DNA of 64,000 nucleotides from contig NZ_WQHX01000004.1 of assembly GCF_013035425.1 (NCBI RefSeq), positions 62,001-126,000 of the forward strand, read 5' to 3'. The position numbers and the translations under genes were made by a program. Under the pieces are notes generated by a model. That model made no database searches. It saw only the letters and a list, made by a program, of their open reading frames with translations, and had not been told where the DNA came from. This document shows, piece by piece, positions 48,394 through 57,544 of the stretch. The number at the start of each line of letters is the position of its first letter. The first letter of the stretch is position 1. This DNA is from Ruegeria arenilitoris. Its GTDB lineage: Bacteria; Pseudomonadota; Alphaproteobacteria; Rhodobacterales; Rhodobacteraceae.

Positions 48394-48461
48394 GGGGTCA
48401 ATAGACCCCAACCGCAGTTTGCCGACGCACTTGGGTCAGTGAACCTGCTATTAGGCGCAGG
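48394..48461. repeat. Two hairpins between trxB and the cyclase gene
   Basis: GGGGTC 48394-48399 with GACCCC 48404-48409 (loop AATA), and CCTGC 48444-48448 with GCAGG 48457-48461. Both lie in the 121 bases after the trxB stop, on the way to the cyclase start (minus strand). Neither has a T-run in that direction. They may limit read-through from trxB. Confidence 0.4.
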
Positions 48462-48469
48462 AAAAATTT

Positions 48470-49411
48470 TTAATCGTGCTCCGCCAGAAACTTTTCCGCA
48501 TCCAACGCGGCCATACAGCCCATCCCGGCACTGGTGACCGCCTGCCGATAAATATGATCCGTTAAGTCACCCGCCGCAAAAACGCCCGGAATCGATGTTT
48601 CGGTCGAGCCCGCCTTAGTCACGACATAGCCGCCCATGTGCGTCTCGAGGCTGTCTTTAACCAGCTCATTCGCAGGTGCGTGACCGATCGCGACAAAGAC
48701 ACCTTTACAGGGTATCTCTGTTATTTCCCCACTATTCACGTTTCTCACACGAACTGCTTCGACACCCAACGGTGTATCAGTGCCGACGACCTCCTCCAGC
48801 TCATGGAACCAAAGAGGTTCTATTTTTTCATTCTTCAAGAGCCGATCCTGTAGGATCTTTTCGGCGCGCAATTCGTCACGGCGGTGTATTAAGGTCACCT
48901 TGCTGGCAAAATTTGTCAGAAACAAAGCTTCTTCGACGGCAGTGTTGCCACCCCCAATTACCACGATTTCCTCTCCCCGATAGAAGAACCCGTCGCAGGT
49001 GGCACAAGCTGAAACTCCAAAGCCCTTGAATTTTTCTTCGGATGGCAAGCCGAGCCACTTTGCACGGGCGCCAGTGGCTAAAATCACCGCATCAGCAGTG
49101 TAAATCGTACCGCTGTCACCAGTGGCTGTGAAAGGGCGTTTGCTTAGGTCTAGGTCATTGATGATGTCGCCGATGACCTCACAGCCCATTGCCTTGACAT
49201 GATCCTGCATGCGTACCATCAGGTCCGGGCCTTGGACTTCGGTGTCGCCTGGCCAGTTTTCCACTTCGGTCGTGGTGGTCAATTGGCCGCCTGGTTCAAT
49301 TCCTTGTACCAATATGGGCTCCAACATTGCGCGGCTTGCATAAACGCCTGCGGTGTATCCGGCCGGCCCTGATCCAATAATCAGAACCTTCGTGTGTCGT
49401 GTCTCTGCCAT
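48470..49411 (-). CDS. trxB: Thioredoxin-disulfide reductase
   Basis: FAD enzyme that reduces thioredoxin with NADPH. The 313-residue protein has the FAD motif [20 protein letters not shown], the redox CATC at 136-139, the NADPH motif [17 protein letters not shown], and ends [29 protein letters not shown]. The start is ATG at 49411 (MAETRHTK); a further Met 47 codons upstream is not needed. It is divergent from an Lrp-type regulator gene. Confidence 0.97.
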   Translation of the reverse strand: MAETRHTKVLIIGSGPAGYTAGVYASRAMLEPILVQGIEPGGQLTTTTEVENWPGDTEVQGPDLMVRMQDHVKAMGCEVIGDIINDLDLSKRPFTATGDSGTIYTADAVILATGARAKWLGLPSEEKFKGFGVSACATCDGFFYRGEEIVVIGGGNTAVEEALFLTNFASKVTLIHRRDELRAEKILQDRLLKNEKIEPLWFHELEEVVGTDTPLGVEAVRVRNVNSGEITEIPCKGVFVAIGHAPANELVKDSLETHMGGYVVTKAGSTETSIPGVFAAGDLTDHIYRQAVTSAGMGCMAALDAEKFLAEHD

Positions 49412-49637
49412 GGTGCCCCCACTCAATCTGCCTGCCTCGGGCTGCAGCCCGCCGCGATTGGATATAGCGACGGCAGCAGGGGGCTTAAAGCCCTTTTGAA
49501 CAATGAAGTTGATATGCCAGGTTTTCGTAGAAAAGAGATGGAATGCGATCAAAATGCAGAATGTTGCGCTGAGGCGAAAGATTATTGCGCATTAGCAGGG
49601 CGCTGTTATAAGAACTGGTACATTTCAGGAGTCATTG

Positions 49638-50138
49638 ATGGTTACGACGCGGCTGGATGAGATCGATCGAAAAATTCTGGCTGAACTGCAGTCCGACGGT
49701 CGAATGACTAATGTCGAGCTTGCAAAACGTGTTGGTATTTCCGCACCTCCATGCCTGCGGCGCGTGCGCACGTTGGAAGACGCAGGGTATATACGTGGTT
49801 ATCACGCTGAGGTTGATGCCCGCGAATTGGGTTTTGAAGTTCAGGTTTTTGCTATGGTTGGACTGGAGAGCCAGGCTGAAACCGAACTGAGCACTTTTGA
49901 AGAACGATGCCGCGCATGGCCGCTGGTTCGGGAATGTCATATGTTGAATGGCGAAGTGGACTTTATCCTGAAATGCGTAGCGCCAGATTTAAGCAGCTTC
50001 CAACAGTTTCTAACGGGTGAATTGTTGACGACACCCAATGTGGCCAGCGTAAAAACGTCACTTGTTATCCGAGGCGCAAAAGACGAGCCAGGCGTGCCAT
50101 TTGACGTCTTGGAAGAACGGATGAACCGGACCGCCTGA
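49638..50138 (+). CDS. Lrp/AsnC family transcriptional regulator
   Basis: A 166-residue feast/famine regulator. The winged helix covers LDEIDRKILAELQSDGRMTNVELAKRVGISAPPCLRRVRTLEDAGYI; the RAM domain follows, with AMVGLESQAETELSTFEERC and ECHMLNGEVDFILKCVAPDLSSFQQFL. AGGAG at 49627-49631 sets the start at ATG 49638, not the overlapping TTG at 49635. Lrp-type genes are often found next to trxB; whether this one controls trxB is not shown. The 226-base divergent region carries the two promoters, which I could not assign. Confidence 0.94.
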   Translation: MVTTRLDEIDRKILAELQSDGRMTNVELAKRVGISAPPCLRRVRTLEDAGYIRGYHAEVDARELGFEVQVFAMVGLESQAETELSTFEERCRAWPLVRECHMLNGEVDFILKCVAPDLSSFQQFLTGELLTTPNVASVKTSLVIRGAKDEPGVPFDVLEERMNRTA

Positions 50139-50256
50139 CCGTGTTTTTTGTTTGGTCAGCTTTGCAGGGCGGCAGCAATGAAACCACAGTCAAATAGATC
50201 ACCCAACTAAATAAAATCTGCATCATGCCCCCGCACTAGCATTAATGATCAATGCA

Positions 50257-51039
50257 TTACGCGGTTATTGCATCAATTTCGCCGTCTCCGGCGCGCGGCA
50301 CCAGCAACGGCCCGAAATCACTCAACGAATCTATGTGGTGAAATAAGTTGAGATAAATGGAGCGCAAGGAATGACTGATCGTTCGAACGGCATTTGAGCC
50401 AGGGTGATAGGTTTCAAACTGCAGTCCGTCGACGCGGATCACAGAGTGTCTTCGCAAGCAGATGTGAAACAGTTCGACAGGCGTCGGCGGGAGGGTCTGG
50501 ATTACACCCATTCCGTCCTGAAACTCGCTTACTGGGGTAAGCATCGGCTGACCACCATTCAAATGCCGCAGATGAGGCGGTGTGCTCAATAGTCGAGCAG
50601 CTGGGCCAGCGATAACGCCAGACATCGGCTTTTGCATCCCAAAGGTGTCCGCCATGATTCGCGTCAGAGGCCTAGTTCGGCCGCGTGAGTCTTCGCGCCC
50701 CGGAATCAGCGTAACGGAGCCTTTCCACAACACCGTTTCAGATGATCCACCATGCGTCAGAACTGAATCGCCGGGCAACAGATCTTCGATAGCCATAGGC
50801 CCTTGTTGCGTTTCCACTAAGGAACCGCGCGTGAAGGCACAGAATGCATCTTCGAACATTGGCAATGCGGGTGCAATGTGGCGTGTTTGCGAAACGTCCC
50901 CGTTTTCCAGTAACGCACTGACTTCATAGCGCCGCAGTTGCGGTTTTTGCTTTGCCCCTGGCTGAGGTGCTTCGCGCAGCAGAGGCGATGTCTCGACGGC
51001 GTTTCTCGCCGCGCGGGCCAGTGAATTTGGAATAGCCAT
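50257..51039 (-). CDS. Hint-domain (hedgehog/intein-type) protein
   Basis: A 260-residue protein. The Hint domain starts at FCAFTRGSLVETQQGPMAIEDLLPGDSVLTHGGSSETVLWKG (Cys about 67) and continues to PHLRHLNGGQPMLTPVSEF and VELFHICLRRHSVIRVDGLQFETYHPG. In inteins and hedgehog proteins this fold performs protein splicing or autocleavage at its N-terminal Cys. Rhodobacteraceae have many such proteins, often attached to repeat-rich exported proteins, and their function is obscure. This one has only about 66 residues before the Hint domain and no signal peptide, so it appears to be a near-free Hint module. It is preceded by a 700-base region with a small gene. Confidence 0.85.
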   Translation of the reverse strand: MAIPNSLARAARNAVETSPLLREAPQPGAKQKPQLRRYEVSALLENGDVSQTRHIAPALPMFEDAFCAFTRGSLVETQQGPMAIEDLLPGDSVLTHGGSSETVLWKGSVTLIPGREDSRGRTRPLTRIMADTFGMQKPMSGVIAGPAARLLSTPPHLRHLNGGQPMLTPVSEFQDGMGVIQTLPPTPVELFHICLRRHSVIRVDGLQFETYHPGSNAVRTISHSLRSIYLNLFHHIDSLSDFGPLLVPRAGDGEIDAITA

Positions 51040-51258
51040 TTATTCCGTCCCCTCTTGTACTTCCGTGCAGGCGGGCTGAACCCCTCGCATACCCGCCAGA
51101 CGGTCTTGTTCATTGCCTTCGATCAACAGGGCAGCCGCAGAACGGATTTCACAGTGAAACCGAACCGCAAAAAGAAACACTTTGTTTTGGCCAATTTAAT
51201 GACTCCCCAGACAAACTCTTTAACTGCAGGCTTTGACCACCTGCGCGCACATGCTCCG
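51040..51258. other. Upstream region of the Hint gene, no gene seen
   Basis: About 220 bases between the Hint start and the terminator of the small gene. Several open frames exist on both strands but none has a ribosome binding site or recognisable sequence. It presumably holds the Hint promoter. Confidence 0.35.
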
Positions 51259-51291
51259 AAAAAAAACGACGCAAACCCATCTGCGACGTCG
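51259..51291 (-). terminator. Minus-strand terminator after the 42-codon gene
   Basis: Reading the minus strand, CGCA and TGCG form the core of a stem around GATGGGTT (plus coordinates 51271-51285), extended by further G-C and A-T pairs after one mismatch, then eight T residues (A-run at 51259-51266 on the plus strand). This marks a transcript end 76 bases past the small gene's stop. Confidence 0.6.
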
Positions 51292-51366
51292 CACACCAGA
51301 CCGGAGCACAGTTTGGCGTGCGTTTTGCCCATTGGAACTGACAGCTTAGTTCCGAAGGGGCCCGCA

Positions 51367-51495
51367 TCAGAGCCGACCTGCCAAGCGGCGCGCAACTCTG
51401 GCAGAATGGCTTGAAACCCGCTTCCATGGCATTTCCGGTTCGTGCGCCATTACGGCCGCAACAACGGCGGTCAGAAAGCGTGATTTTGGCTTCAT
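51367..51495 (-). CDS. Small basic protein, 42 residues, not previously listed as an open frame
   Basis: MKPKSRFLTAVVAAVMAHEP then EMPWKRVSSHSARVARRLAGRL. AGGA lies about eight bases before the ATG and a T8 terminator lies downstream, so a short independent transcript is likely. The N-terminal MK-x-KSRFL and the MPW-x-R motif followed by an Ala/Arg-rich basic tail recall small roseobacter proteins I have seen of the same length, but I cannot name a family. The middle is a short amphipathic helix; no full membrane segment. Function unknown. Confidence 0.5.
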   Translation of the reverse strand: MKPKSRFLTAVVAAVMAHEPEMPWKRVSSHSARVARRLAGRL

Positions 51496-51766
51496 TTTCT
51501 TGTCCTGCTCTGCATCGGGCTAGCGCCCTTGTTTCCGTTACAACACTAAATCTGACGCGGGTTTGCGGCAGGGATAAGGCTGATCCGGGATGAATTGAGG
51601 ACAAATTGAAGGTTTCGTGTACCTCTTTGTTAACCTGACGGGTACTCTCAGACCAAAATCCAAGGTAACACCCTGACCACTTGTGAAAAATTGAAACGAT
51701 TCTGAGTCAGGTAAACACAATAATTGTGGCGGAAAAGTGGCGGAGTTGCCATATTTACGCCCGAAA
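51496..51766. other. Gene-free region between the small gene and pgeF
   Basis: About 270 bases. TTAACCTGAC near 51630-51639 and GTCAGGTAAA near 51706-51715 form an imperfect inverted repeat (10 of 11 bases with the flanking G and C) 66 bases apart. It probably holds the promoter of the small gene. No RNA gene was recognised. Confidence 0.35.
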
Positions 51767-52525
51767 TTAAAGTCTTATCGCCGCAATCAAGCGCCCATAG
51801 TCTGCCTCTTTGGCGTGGGTGGCGCGTCGATAGGAAAAAAACTTTTCCGGGTCAGAATATGTGCAATGCCGCGTCCATTCAGACTGTCCCACGCCAGCTT
51901 CGCGAAGTCTGTGCAGGCCAAAGGCAGGTAGGTCAAAATGCAGTCTGTCGCCCTGTCCATTGGCAAAAAATCTGGCATTGTCGTGCGATGCCATCAAAAA
52001 CTCGTCCATAAATTCAGGGCCAACTTCGTAAGCCCGCTGCGAAATTGTAGGACCAATAACGGCTGAAGTATTACTCCGTCTGGCGCCGAGCGATTCCATC
52101 GCGTCCAGTGTCGCTTCCAAAACGCCGTCCAGTGCCCCACGCCAGCCTGCATGCGCGGCACCAATAACTTTTGCATCTGGATCAGAGAATAAAACTGGTT
52201 GGCAATCTGCGGTGAGGACGGTCAGGGCGAGACCAGGTGTGGAAGTAACAAGGGCATCCGCCTTGGGTTTACTTCCTTCGATCGGCGAATCCACAGTTAG
52301 CACAGCGGGGGAATGCACCTGATGTACCCCAACCAACGCATCCGGCCCAACCTCCATTGCCTCAGCGACACGTCGGCGATTCAATGCCACGGCTTCAGTC
52401 AGATCTGATGAGCCAAAACCACAATTCAATCCGGCAAAGATCCCGGAAGACGCGCCGCCACGCCTGCTGAAGAACCCGTGTTTGACAGGCGATAGCAATT
52501 CCGAGGTGAGAATTTCCAAGGTCAT
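51767..52525 (-). CDS. pgeF: Peptidoglycan editing factor / multi-copper-like laccase domain protein
   Basis: A 252-residue YfiH-type protein. GVHQVHSPAVLTVD, LTVLTADCQPVLFSDPDAKVIGAAHAGWRGALDG supply the His, Cys and His ligands of the zinc site shared by the family, and RRATHAKEADYGRLIAAIRL closes it. PgeF in E. coli corrects L-Ser misincorporated in the peptidoglycan stem; older annotation as laccase or purine nucleoside phosphorylase refers to the same fold. It overlaps the upstream midA-like gene by ATGA. Confidence 0.93.
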   Translation of the reverse strand: MTLEILTSELLSPVKHGFFSRRGGASSGIFAGLNCGFGSSDLTEAVALNRRRVAEAMEVGPDALVGVHQVHSPAVLTVDSPIEGSKPKADALVTSTPGLALTVLTADCQPVLFSDPDAKVIGAAHAGWRGALDGVLEATLDAMESLGARRSNTSAVIGPTISQRAYEVGPEFMDEFLMASHDNARFFANGQGDRLHFDLPAFGLHRLREAGVGQSEWTRHCTYSDPEKFFSYRRATHAKEADYGRLIAAIRL

Positions 52526-53589
52526 GGCTCCAATCCCGGTGGCGGCGCTGCAGATGGCGGGTAAATACCAAGCACCTTGAACAGGTTTCCCATTTCATTG
52601 GGATGCGTCAACCGTCGATGTGCCAAGATATGCGCTTCGAGCGCCTGGCCTTGAAGTGACGAGGCCAAGCTCTGTGCCCGCGCAGTTATCCCCAAACGCT
52701 CCAAATACACGCCTTGCGGGGTGAGGCGCGAAAAACTGCATCCTGCCGATTGGGCTGAGCGCGCTATGGCTTCGAAATCTACATGAGCCGTCAAATCTGC
52801 CTTTCCCGGCTCTTCAAGTGGATCGGAATGTTTGTGGTCCCGAAGGGCCTGAAAGGTGTCGCCCAATGCCCGCCAATCACCGTAATCGACGATCAGGGCC
52901 ATGCCGCCACAGGTCGCAATCCGTTCCGCAGCCGAGGATATGATTGGAACTGCCGCTGCACAACATTCGACCAGATCACCGTCATTAGTGTCAGTGAGTC
53001 GGTCCTTGAGCAAAGTTTGAGCGGCCCGCGTCCCAAGGCCAAAATTTAAGGATTTTCCGTCCGACCCAACCAACCGTTCGCGCCATCCATCGCCATCCCT
53101 TAAGAACTGGCGAATCGGTAGTGCGTCGAAAAATTCGTTTGCGATAAGGAATAGCGGAAGTGCGGGCAAATCTGAGATTGAGGAGCTCCACTTTGGCGAG
53201 TAATCCCGCAACGTTTCACGCTGAATTTCTCGCAGGGTCGGTGATGCTTCGAGCAAAAAGATTTCAGCGGCATCGTGAAATCCGGGCACTTGTCGCGTCG
53301 CACGGAGAATATCCGCCATCAACGTTCCGCGCCCAGGTCCCAATTCGGCAAGGCAAATTTGTGCGGGCCGGCCCTGATCCACCCAACATTGCGCGATGCA
53401 TAGCCCGATCAATTCTCCGAACATCTGACTTATTTCGGGTGCGGTTGTGAAATCACCCCGCGAACCCAGTGGATCGCGGTTGGTATAGTACCCATGTTTT
53501 GGGTGTAACAAGCATTCCGTCATATAGTCGGCCACGGTGAGCGGACCGTTTTGCTGAATTCGCGCGATAAGAATATCTTTTAAGCTCAT
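52522..53589 (-). CDS. SAM-dependent methyltransferase, MidA/NDUFAF7 type (DUF185)
   Basis: A 355-residue protein with the MidA family layout: [48 protein letters not shown], then [17 protein letters not shown] (SAM-binding motif I), [29 protein letters not shown], and [45 protein letters not shown]. The eukaryotic member NDUFAF7 methylates an arginine in complex I assembly; the bacterial substrate is not known. Overlaps lgt by ATGA and pgeF by ATGA, in the order lgt-midA-pgeF. Confidence 0.93.
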   Translation of the reverse strand: MSLKDILIARIQQNGPLTVADYMTECLLHPKHGYYTNRDPLGSRGDFTTAPEISQMFGELIGLCIAQCWVDQGRPAQICLAELGPGRGTLMADILRATRQVPGFHDAAEIFLLEASPTLREIQRETLRDYSPKWSSSISDLPALPLFLIANEFFDALPIRQFLRDGDGWRERLVGSDGKSLNFGLGTRAAQTLLKDRLTDTNDGDLVECCAAAVPIISSAAERIATCGGMALIVDYGDWRALGDTFQALRDHKHSDPLEEPGKADLTAHVDFEAIARSAQSAGCSFSRLTPQGVYLERLGITARAQSLASSLQGQALEAHILAHRRLTHPNEMGNLFKVLGIYPPSAAPPPGLEP

Positions 53590-54473
53590 GCGTTTCGCCG
53601 GGCGCGTAAGGCAAACCAAACGCCCAGTGCAATCATTGGGAGTGACAAAATCTGCCCCATTGTCAGTCCGTATCCGCCAATATGAAAAGCCAATCCTAGT
53701 GGGTTTCCTGCCGAAACGAATTGCACATCAGGTTGGCGAAAGAATTCGACGATGAATCTCGAAATGCCATACCCCGCTAAAAAGACGCCCATGACAAACC
53801 CGGGAGTGCGAAAACAATCGCGACGATAAACCAGCCACAAAAGCAACCCACCCAAAAGCAACCCTTCCAATATCGCCTCATACAGTTGCGAGGGATGCCG
53901 TGCGCATACGCCAGCAATAACTCCGGGACAGTCCTGCGCAGCAGCGCCGGGAAAAATAACAGCCCAAGGCAACTCAGATGGTCGGCCCCATAGTTCGGCA
54001 TTGATGAAATTTGCCAATCGTCCAAGAAACAGCCCGGGCGGAACCGTATACGCGACTAAATCGGCTAATGATAAAATTGCTATGTCATGTCTTCGCGCGA
54101 AAATATATGTCGCGATCACGACACCCAAGAGCCCGCCATGAAACGCCATACCACCTTGCCAGACCATCAAAATCTCTAGCGGATGCGAAAGGTAATATCC
54201 GGGTTGGTAGAACAGAACAAATCCCAAACGCCCACCCAGAATCACGCCCAGGATGATCCACGTAATGAAATCTTCCAGCTGTTCGGGCTTGATGGGCGGT
54301 GTATCTGCGGGCCAAAGAGTAGGCCGACGAATCGCCCCAGCAGCCATGCGCCATGCGATCAGAATGCCCGCAATATAAGCCAGCGCGTACCATCTGAGTG
54401 CAAGTTCCATCCCGAAAATCGAGATCGAAAAAAGTTCGGGGGATAATTCGGGGAAGTCTATTACAGCCTGCAT
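53586..54473 (-). CDS. lgt: Prolipoprotein diacylglyceryl transferase
   Basis: Inner-membrane enzyme that attaches diacylglycerol to the lipobox Cys of prolipoproteins. The 295-residue protein has the family motifs [43 protein letters not shown], and [23 protein letters not shown], with about seven membrane helices. First gene of the lgt-midA-pgeF unit. Confidence 0.96.
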   Translation of the reverse strand: MQAVIDFPELSPELFSISIFGMELALRWYALAYIAGILIAWRMAAGAIRRPTLWPADTPPIKPEQLEDFITWIILGVILGGRLGFVLFYQPGYYLSHPLEILMVWQGGMAFHGGLLGVVIATYIFARRHDIAILSLADLVAYTVPPGLFLGRLANFINAELWGRPSELPWAVIFPGAAAQDCPGVIAGVCARHPSQLYEAILEGLLLGGLLLWLVYRRDCFRTPGFVMGVFLAGYGISRFIVEFFRQPDVQFVSAGNPLGLAFHIGGYGLTMGQILSLPMIALGVWFALRARRNA

Positions 54474-54570
54474 GTGCGTCTCATTGCCCGGGGTGCACGG
54501 GTCAAGTCAACCTTGAGCCTGCGCGATACATTGCCCATATAGGAATTGAGTACGCTATCGGAGTACAGAC

Positions 54571-54819
54571 ATGCAGACCCGTAACAAAATTTTGGACGAC
54601 ATGTCCCAACTTATGACCAACGCTATGGGTGTTGCCCAGGGCGCCCGGGAAGAAGCCGAGAATGCGATGAAGTCGATGATAGATCGTTGGTTGGCTGATC
54701 GTGATTTCGTGACACGCGAAGAATTTGATGCTGTTCGCGCCATGGCCCAAAAAGCACGCGAAGAAAATGCAGCGTTAGAAGCGCGTCTTGCGGAAATTGA
54801 GGCGCAACTGAACAAGTAG
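54571..54819 (+). CDS. ubiK: Ubiquinone biosynthesis accessory factor UbiK
   Basis: An 82-residue protein of the BMFP/UbiK family: MQTRNKILDDMSQLMTNAMGVAQGAREEAENAMKSMIDRWLADRDFVTREEFDAVRAMAQKAREENAALEARLAEIEAQLNK. The first half is amphipathic, the second half a coiled coil that forms the trimeric bundle. In E. coli and Salmonella UbiK helps ubiquinone synthesis by binding UbiJ and membranes. It is divergent from lgt. Confidence 0.9.
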   Translation: MQTRNKILDDMSQLMTNAMGVAQGAREEAENAMKSMIDRWLADRDFVTREEFDAVRAMAQKAREENAALEARLAEIEAQLNK

Positions 54820-55142
54820 CGTGCAGGCTACTGTCGACTTCAGAAAAAAATGGCAAAGATGTACACCGCGCGGCCCATACGTGGGATCTTGCGGTGCGGT
54901 GTATCTTGACGCATCGCGGCAATTAATCAAGGCAAAGCTACAATCTTTGCCAATATTTTGATCGGCGTTGCCTACTATCCACAACTTATTGCACATTTCC
55001 CCAAAAATGGGGGTTGCCACAGACTCTGCCACATCGCACCATATTTAGTACAGGCCCAAGGGGGAAGCCCGGCTTGTAGAGCAGGCAACTAGCGCTGGGG
55101 CGCTGCCAGCCCCCAACTGCTAGAGATTAGTGAGGTGGCATA
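54820..55142 (+). promoter_or_regulatory. Region between ubiK and ybjN with three hairpins
   Basis: A gene-free stretch. The first hairpin has TACACCGC 54862-54869 with GCGGTGTA 54896-54903, enclosing CCCA-TACG-TGGG at 54874-54885. The second has TACAGGCC 55049-55056 with GGCTTGTA 55071-55078. The third has CTAGC 55089-55093 with GCTAG 55119-55123 enclosing GGGGC 55097-55101 with GCCCC 55109-55113. The last two are in the ybjN leader, ending 20 bases before the ATG. No known RNA class was recognised. Confidence 0.4.
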
Positions 55143-55643
55143 ATGGCCCTTTCCGAGCAGTATCTCGAAGAAGATCTTCATCCAATCGACATTGTTGAAC
55201 ATCTTGCCGAACATCACGACTGGGATTTCGACCGGATCGGTGATGATCAAATTGCCATGGCAGTGGAGGGGCAGTGGCGAACTTATTCAATTACACTGGC
55301 TTGGTCCAACTATGACGAAACGCTGCGTATGGTCTGTTCCTTCGAGATGGAACCGCCAACAGACCGTGAGGCTGAACTGTATGAACTGCTCAATAAGATG
55401 AATGACCAGTGCTGGGCCGGAGCATTCACATACTGGGCTAATCAGAAACTGATGGTTTATCGCTATGGTCTGGTTTTGGCTGGTGGCCAGGCAGCCAGCC
55501 CAGAGCAGATTGACACGATGATAAACGCTGCAGTTCTAAGCGCAGAGCGTTATTATCCTGCGATCCAACTGGTTACTTGGGGCAATCGAACCCCGGAAGA
55601 AGCGATGCAAGTCGCCATTGCAGAGGCCTACGGCCGCGCGTAA
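55143..55643 (+). CDS. YbjN domain-containing protein
   Basis: A 166-residue cytoplasmic protein with the YbjN fold (LEEDLHPIDIVEHLAEHHDWDFDRIGDDQIAMAVEGQWRTYSITLAWSNYDETLRMVCSFEMEPP and YELLNKMNDQCWAGAFTYWANQKLMVYRYGLVL), similar to type III secretion chaperones. In E. coli YbjN affects motility and stress responses; the role here is unknown. The gene precedes proC by 38 bases, and its leader is rich in hairpins. Confidence 0.88.
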   Translation: MALSEQYLEEDLHPIDIVEHLAEHHDWDFDRIGDDQIAMAVEGQWRTYSITLAWSNYDETLRMVCSFEMEPPTDREAELYELLNKMNDQCWAGAFTYWANQKLMVYRYGLVLAGGQAASPEQIDTMINAAVLSAERYYPAIQLVTWGNRTPEEAMQVAIAEAYGRA

Positions 55644-55681
55644 AGCTTTGCCCCGAACTGCATCGCATGGGAGGGGCAAGG

Positions 55682-56497
55682 ATGGATGTGTCGCATGTTG
55701 CTGAACGGGGACTCGTGCTTCTGGGATGCGGCAAGATGGGATCGGCGATGTTGGCGGGTTGGCTGGATCACGGTCTGCCCGCAAGGTCGGTTTGGGTGAT
55801 TGATCCATTCCCCTCGGATTGGTTGAAATCGCAAGGTGTAAGAATCAATGCCGCTCTACCTGAAGCACCTGCCGTAGTTTTGGTTGCGGTCAAACCACAG
55901 ATGATGGGCGAGGCTCTACCAACCATCCAGGCGTTGGGCGGCGGTGAAACTCTGTTCATATCCGTTGCGGCCGGTACTTCGATCGACACATTTGAGCAGA
56001 TATTAGGTGGCGAAACACCAATCGTTCGTGCGATGCCCAATACCCCGGCCGCCATCCGACAGGGAATAACGGCGCTGGTCGGAAATTCAAAAACCTCTGA
56101 CGCGGACGTAGCGTTGGCGGAGAACCTTCTGTCAGCCATTGGCGAAACTGTTCGTTTGGAAGATGAGCATCAGATGGACGCTGTCACTGGCCTCAGCGGT
56201 TCGGGGCCAGCCTATGTCTTTCACCTGATCGAAACCCTCGCCGCAGCGGGTGAGGCTCAGGGTCTGTCGCCTGATCTGGCGATGAGGTTGGCTAAGTCAA
56301 CGGTTGCGGGTGCCGGGGCTTTGGCGATGGCGGCCGAAGAAGACCCGGCACAACTACGCAAAAATGTAACCTCGCCAAACGGTACTACCCAAGCAGCTTT
56401 GGAGGTTTTGATGCACACAGAAGAAGGTTTCCCCAACCTTTTGCACCGAGCAGTTCAGGCGGCGACAGAACGTTCGAAGGAGCTGTCGCGTGAGTAA
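55682..56497 (+). CDS. proC: Pyrroline-5-carboxylate reductase
   Basis: NAD(P)H-dependent last step of proline synthesis. The 271-residue protein has the Rossmann start GLVLLGCGKMGSAMLAGWLDHG, VLVAVKPQMM, VRAMPNTPAAIRQG, and GSGPAYVFHLIETLAAAGEAQGLSPDLAMRLAKSTVAGAG. GGGAGGGG and AAGG precede the ATG at 55682. The following csaA gene starts within its last eight bases. Confidence 0.95.
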   Translation: MDVSHVAERGLVLLGCGKMGSAMLAGWLDHGLPARSVWVIDPFPSDWLKSQGVRINAALPEAPAVVLVAVKPQMMGEALPTIQALGGGETLFISVAAGTSIDTFEQILGGETPIVRAMPNTPAAIRQGITALVGNSKTSDADVALAENLLSAIGETVRLEDEHQMDAVTGLSGSGPAYVFHLIETLAAAGEAQGLSPDLAMRLAKSTVAGAGALAMAAEEDPAQLRKNVTSPNGTTQAALEVLMHTEEGFPNLLHRAVQAATERSKELSRE

Positions 56498-56828
56498 GAT
56501 ATCGTTCGATGACTTTCTCAAGGTCGATATCCGTGTCGGCAAGGTGGTTCGTGCGGAACCTTATCCAGAGGCACGTAAACCCGCGATCAAGATGTGGATA
56601 GACTTTGGTGACGAGATCGGCGAGCGCAAGACATCCGCTCAGGTAACGGCTCATTATGATCCTTCGGGTTTGGTCGGAAAACAGGTTATGGCCGTCGTCA
56701 ACTTTCCGCCGCGCCAGATCGGGCGGTTCATGTCCGATGTGTTAGTTCTGGGATTGCCGGATAAAGACGGAGAGGTTGTGCTGATCAGTCCAGATCAACC
56801 AGTACCGCTTGGTGGCAGGATGCATTAG
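56490..56828 (+). CDS. csaA: tRNA-binding protein, CsaA type
   Basis: A 112-residue OB-fold protein: FDDFLKVDIRVGKVVRAEPYPEARKPAIKMWIDFGDEIGERKTSAQVTAHYDPSGLVGKQVMAVVNFPPRQIGRFMSDVLVLGL. CsaA binds tRNA-like folds and is described as an export-related chaperone in Bacillus; its role in alphaproteobacteria is unsettled. The start is a GTG at 56490, within proC (eight-base overlap), with AAGGAG 10 bases upstream. Confidence 0.92.
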   Translation: MSKISFDDFLKVDIRVGKVVRAEPYPEARKPAIKMWIDFGDEIGERKTSAQVTAHYDPSGLVGKQVMAVVNFPPRQIGRFMSDVLVLGLPDKDGEVVLISPDQPVPLGGRMH

Positions 56829-56965
56829 TTGCTGTGCGATATGGGTTAGGCTGCCCCTATACCGCACTAGGGCAAAGTAACCGAAAGAATGCGCACAACA
56901 ATGGTGCACGTGGCACTGGACAATATCTCAACAATCGCCGTAGGTCGCCGCTTGCCAAATCCTGT

Positions 56966-57544
56966 CTAGCCTTCGACTGCTTCTCGCCAATGCTTGCGGC
57001 ATAACGAAACATAAGTTTCATTTCCGCCAATTTGTACCTGTGCACCTTCGGTTATCGCATTGCCGTTCTCGTCCTGACGGATGACCATGGTAGCCTTGCG
57101 TCCGCACTTGCAGATTGTACGTACTTCTCGCATTTCATCGGCTAACGCCAAAAGGGATGCCGATCCAGGAAACAGCTTTCCCTGGAAATCGACACGCAAA
57201 CCGTAAGCCAGCACAGGTACGTTTAGATCATCTACTGCGCGGGCCAGTTGCCACACCTGATCTTCGGTCAGAAACTGCGCCTCATCCACAAAAACACATG
57301 CCACAGAACCCGCGTTCAAGCGGTTTTGAATCATGTTGAAAACATCATCATCTTCTCGGAAGGTGTCCGCTTGTTCCGAGATCCCTATTCGCGATGCTAT
57401 GTGCCCCGAACCCGCGCGTCCGTCGATTTTTGCGGTCAGTAGGTATGTCTCCATACCCCGTTCGCGATAATTATGGGATGCTTGCAATAATACGGTCGAT
57501 TTTCCCGCGTTCATCGTTGAATAGTTAAAATACAACTTTGCCAT
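56966..57544 (-). CDS. tdk: Thymidine kinase
   Basis: Phosphorylates thymidine in the salvage pathway. The 192-residue type II enzyme has the P-loop FNYSTMNAGKSTVLLQ, CVFVDEAQFLTEDQV, YGLRVDFQGKLFPGS and the zinc-binding ICKCGRKAT with CRKHW near the end. An imperfect stem (TGCGATATGGG near 56834 with CCTATACCGCA) lies beyond its convergent partner csaA. Confidence 0.95.
   Translation of the reverse strand: MAKLYFNYSTMNAGKSTVLLQASHNYRERGMETYLLTAKIDGRAGSGHIASRIGISEQADTFREDDDVFNMIQNRLNAGSVACVFVDEAQFLTEDQVWQLARAVDDLNVPVLAYGLRVDFQGKLFPGSASLLALADEMREVRTICKCGRKATMVIRQDENGNAITEGAQVQIGGNETYVSLCRKHWREAVEG

Noticed and set aside
51055-51414. 119-codon plus-strand frame
   Set aside because: No ribosome binding site or family resemblance; it overlaps the terminator and the small minus-strand gene.
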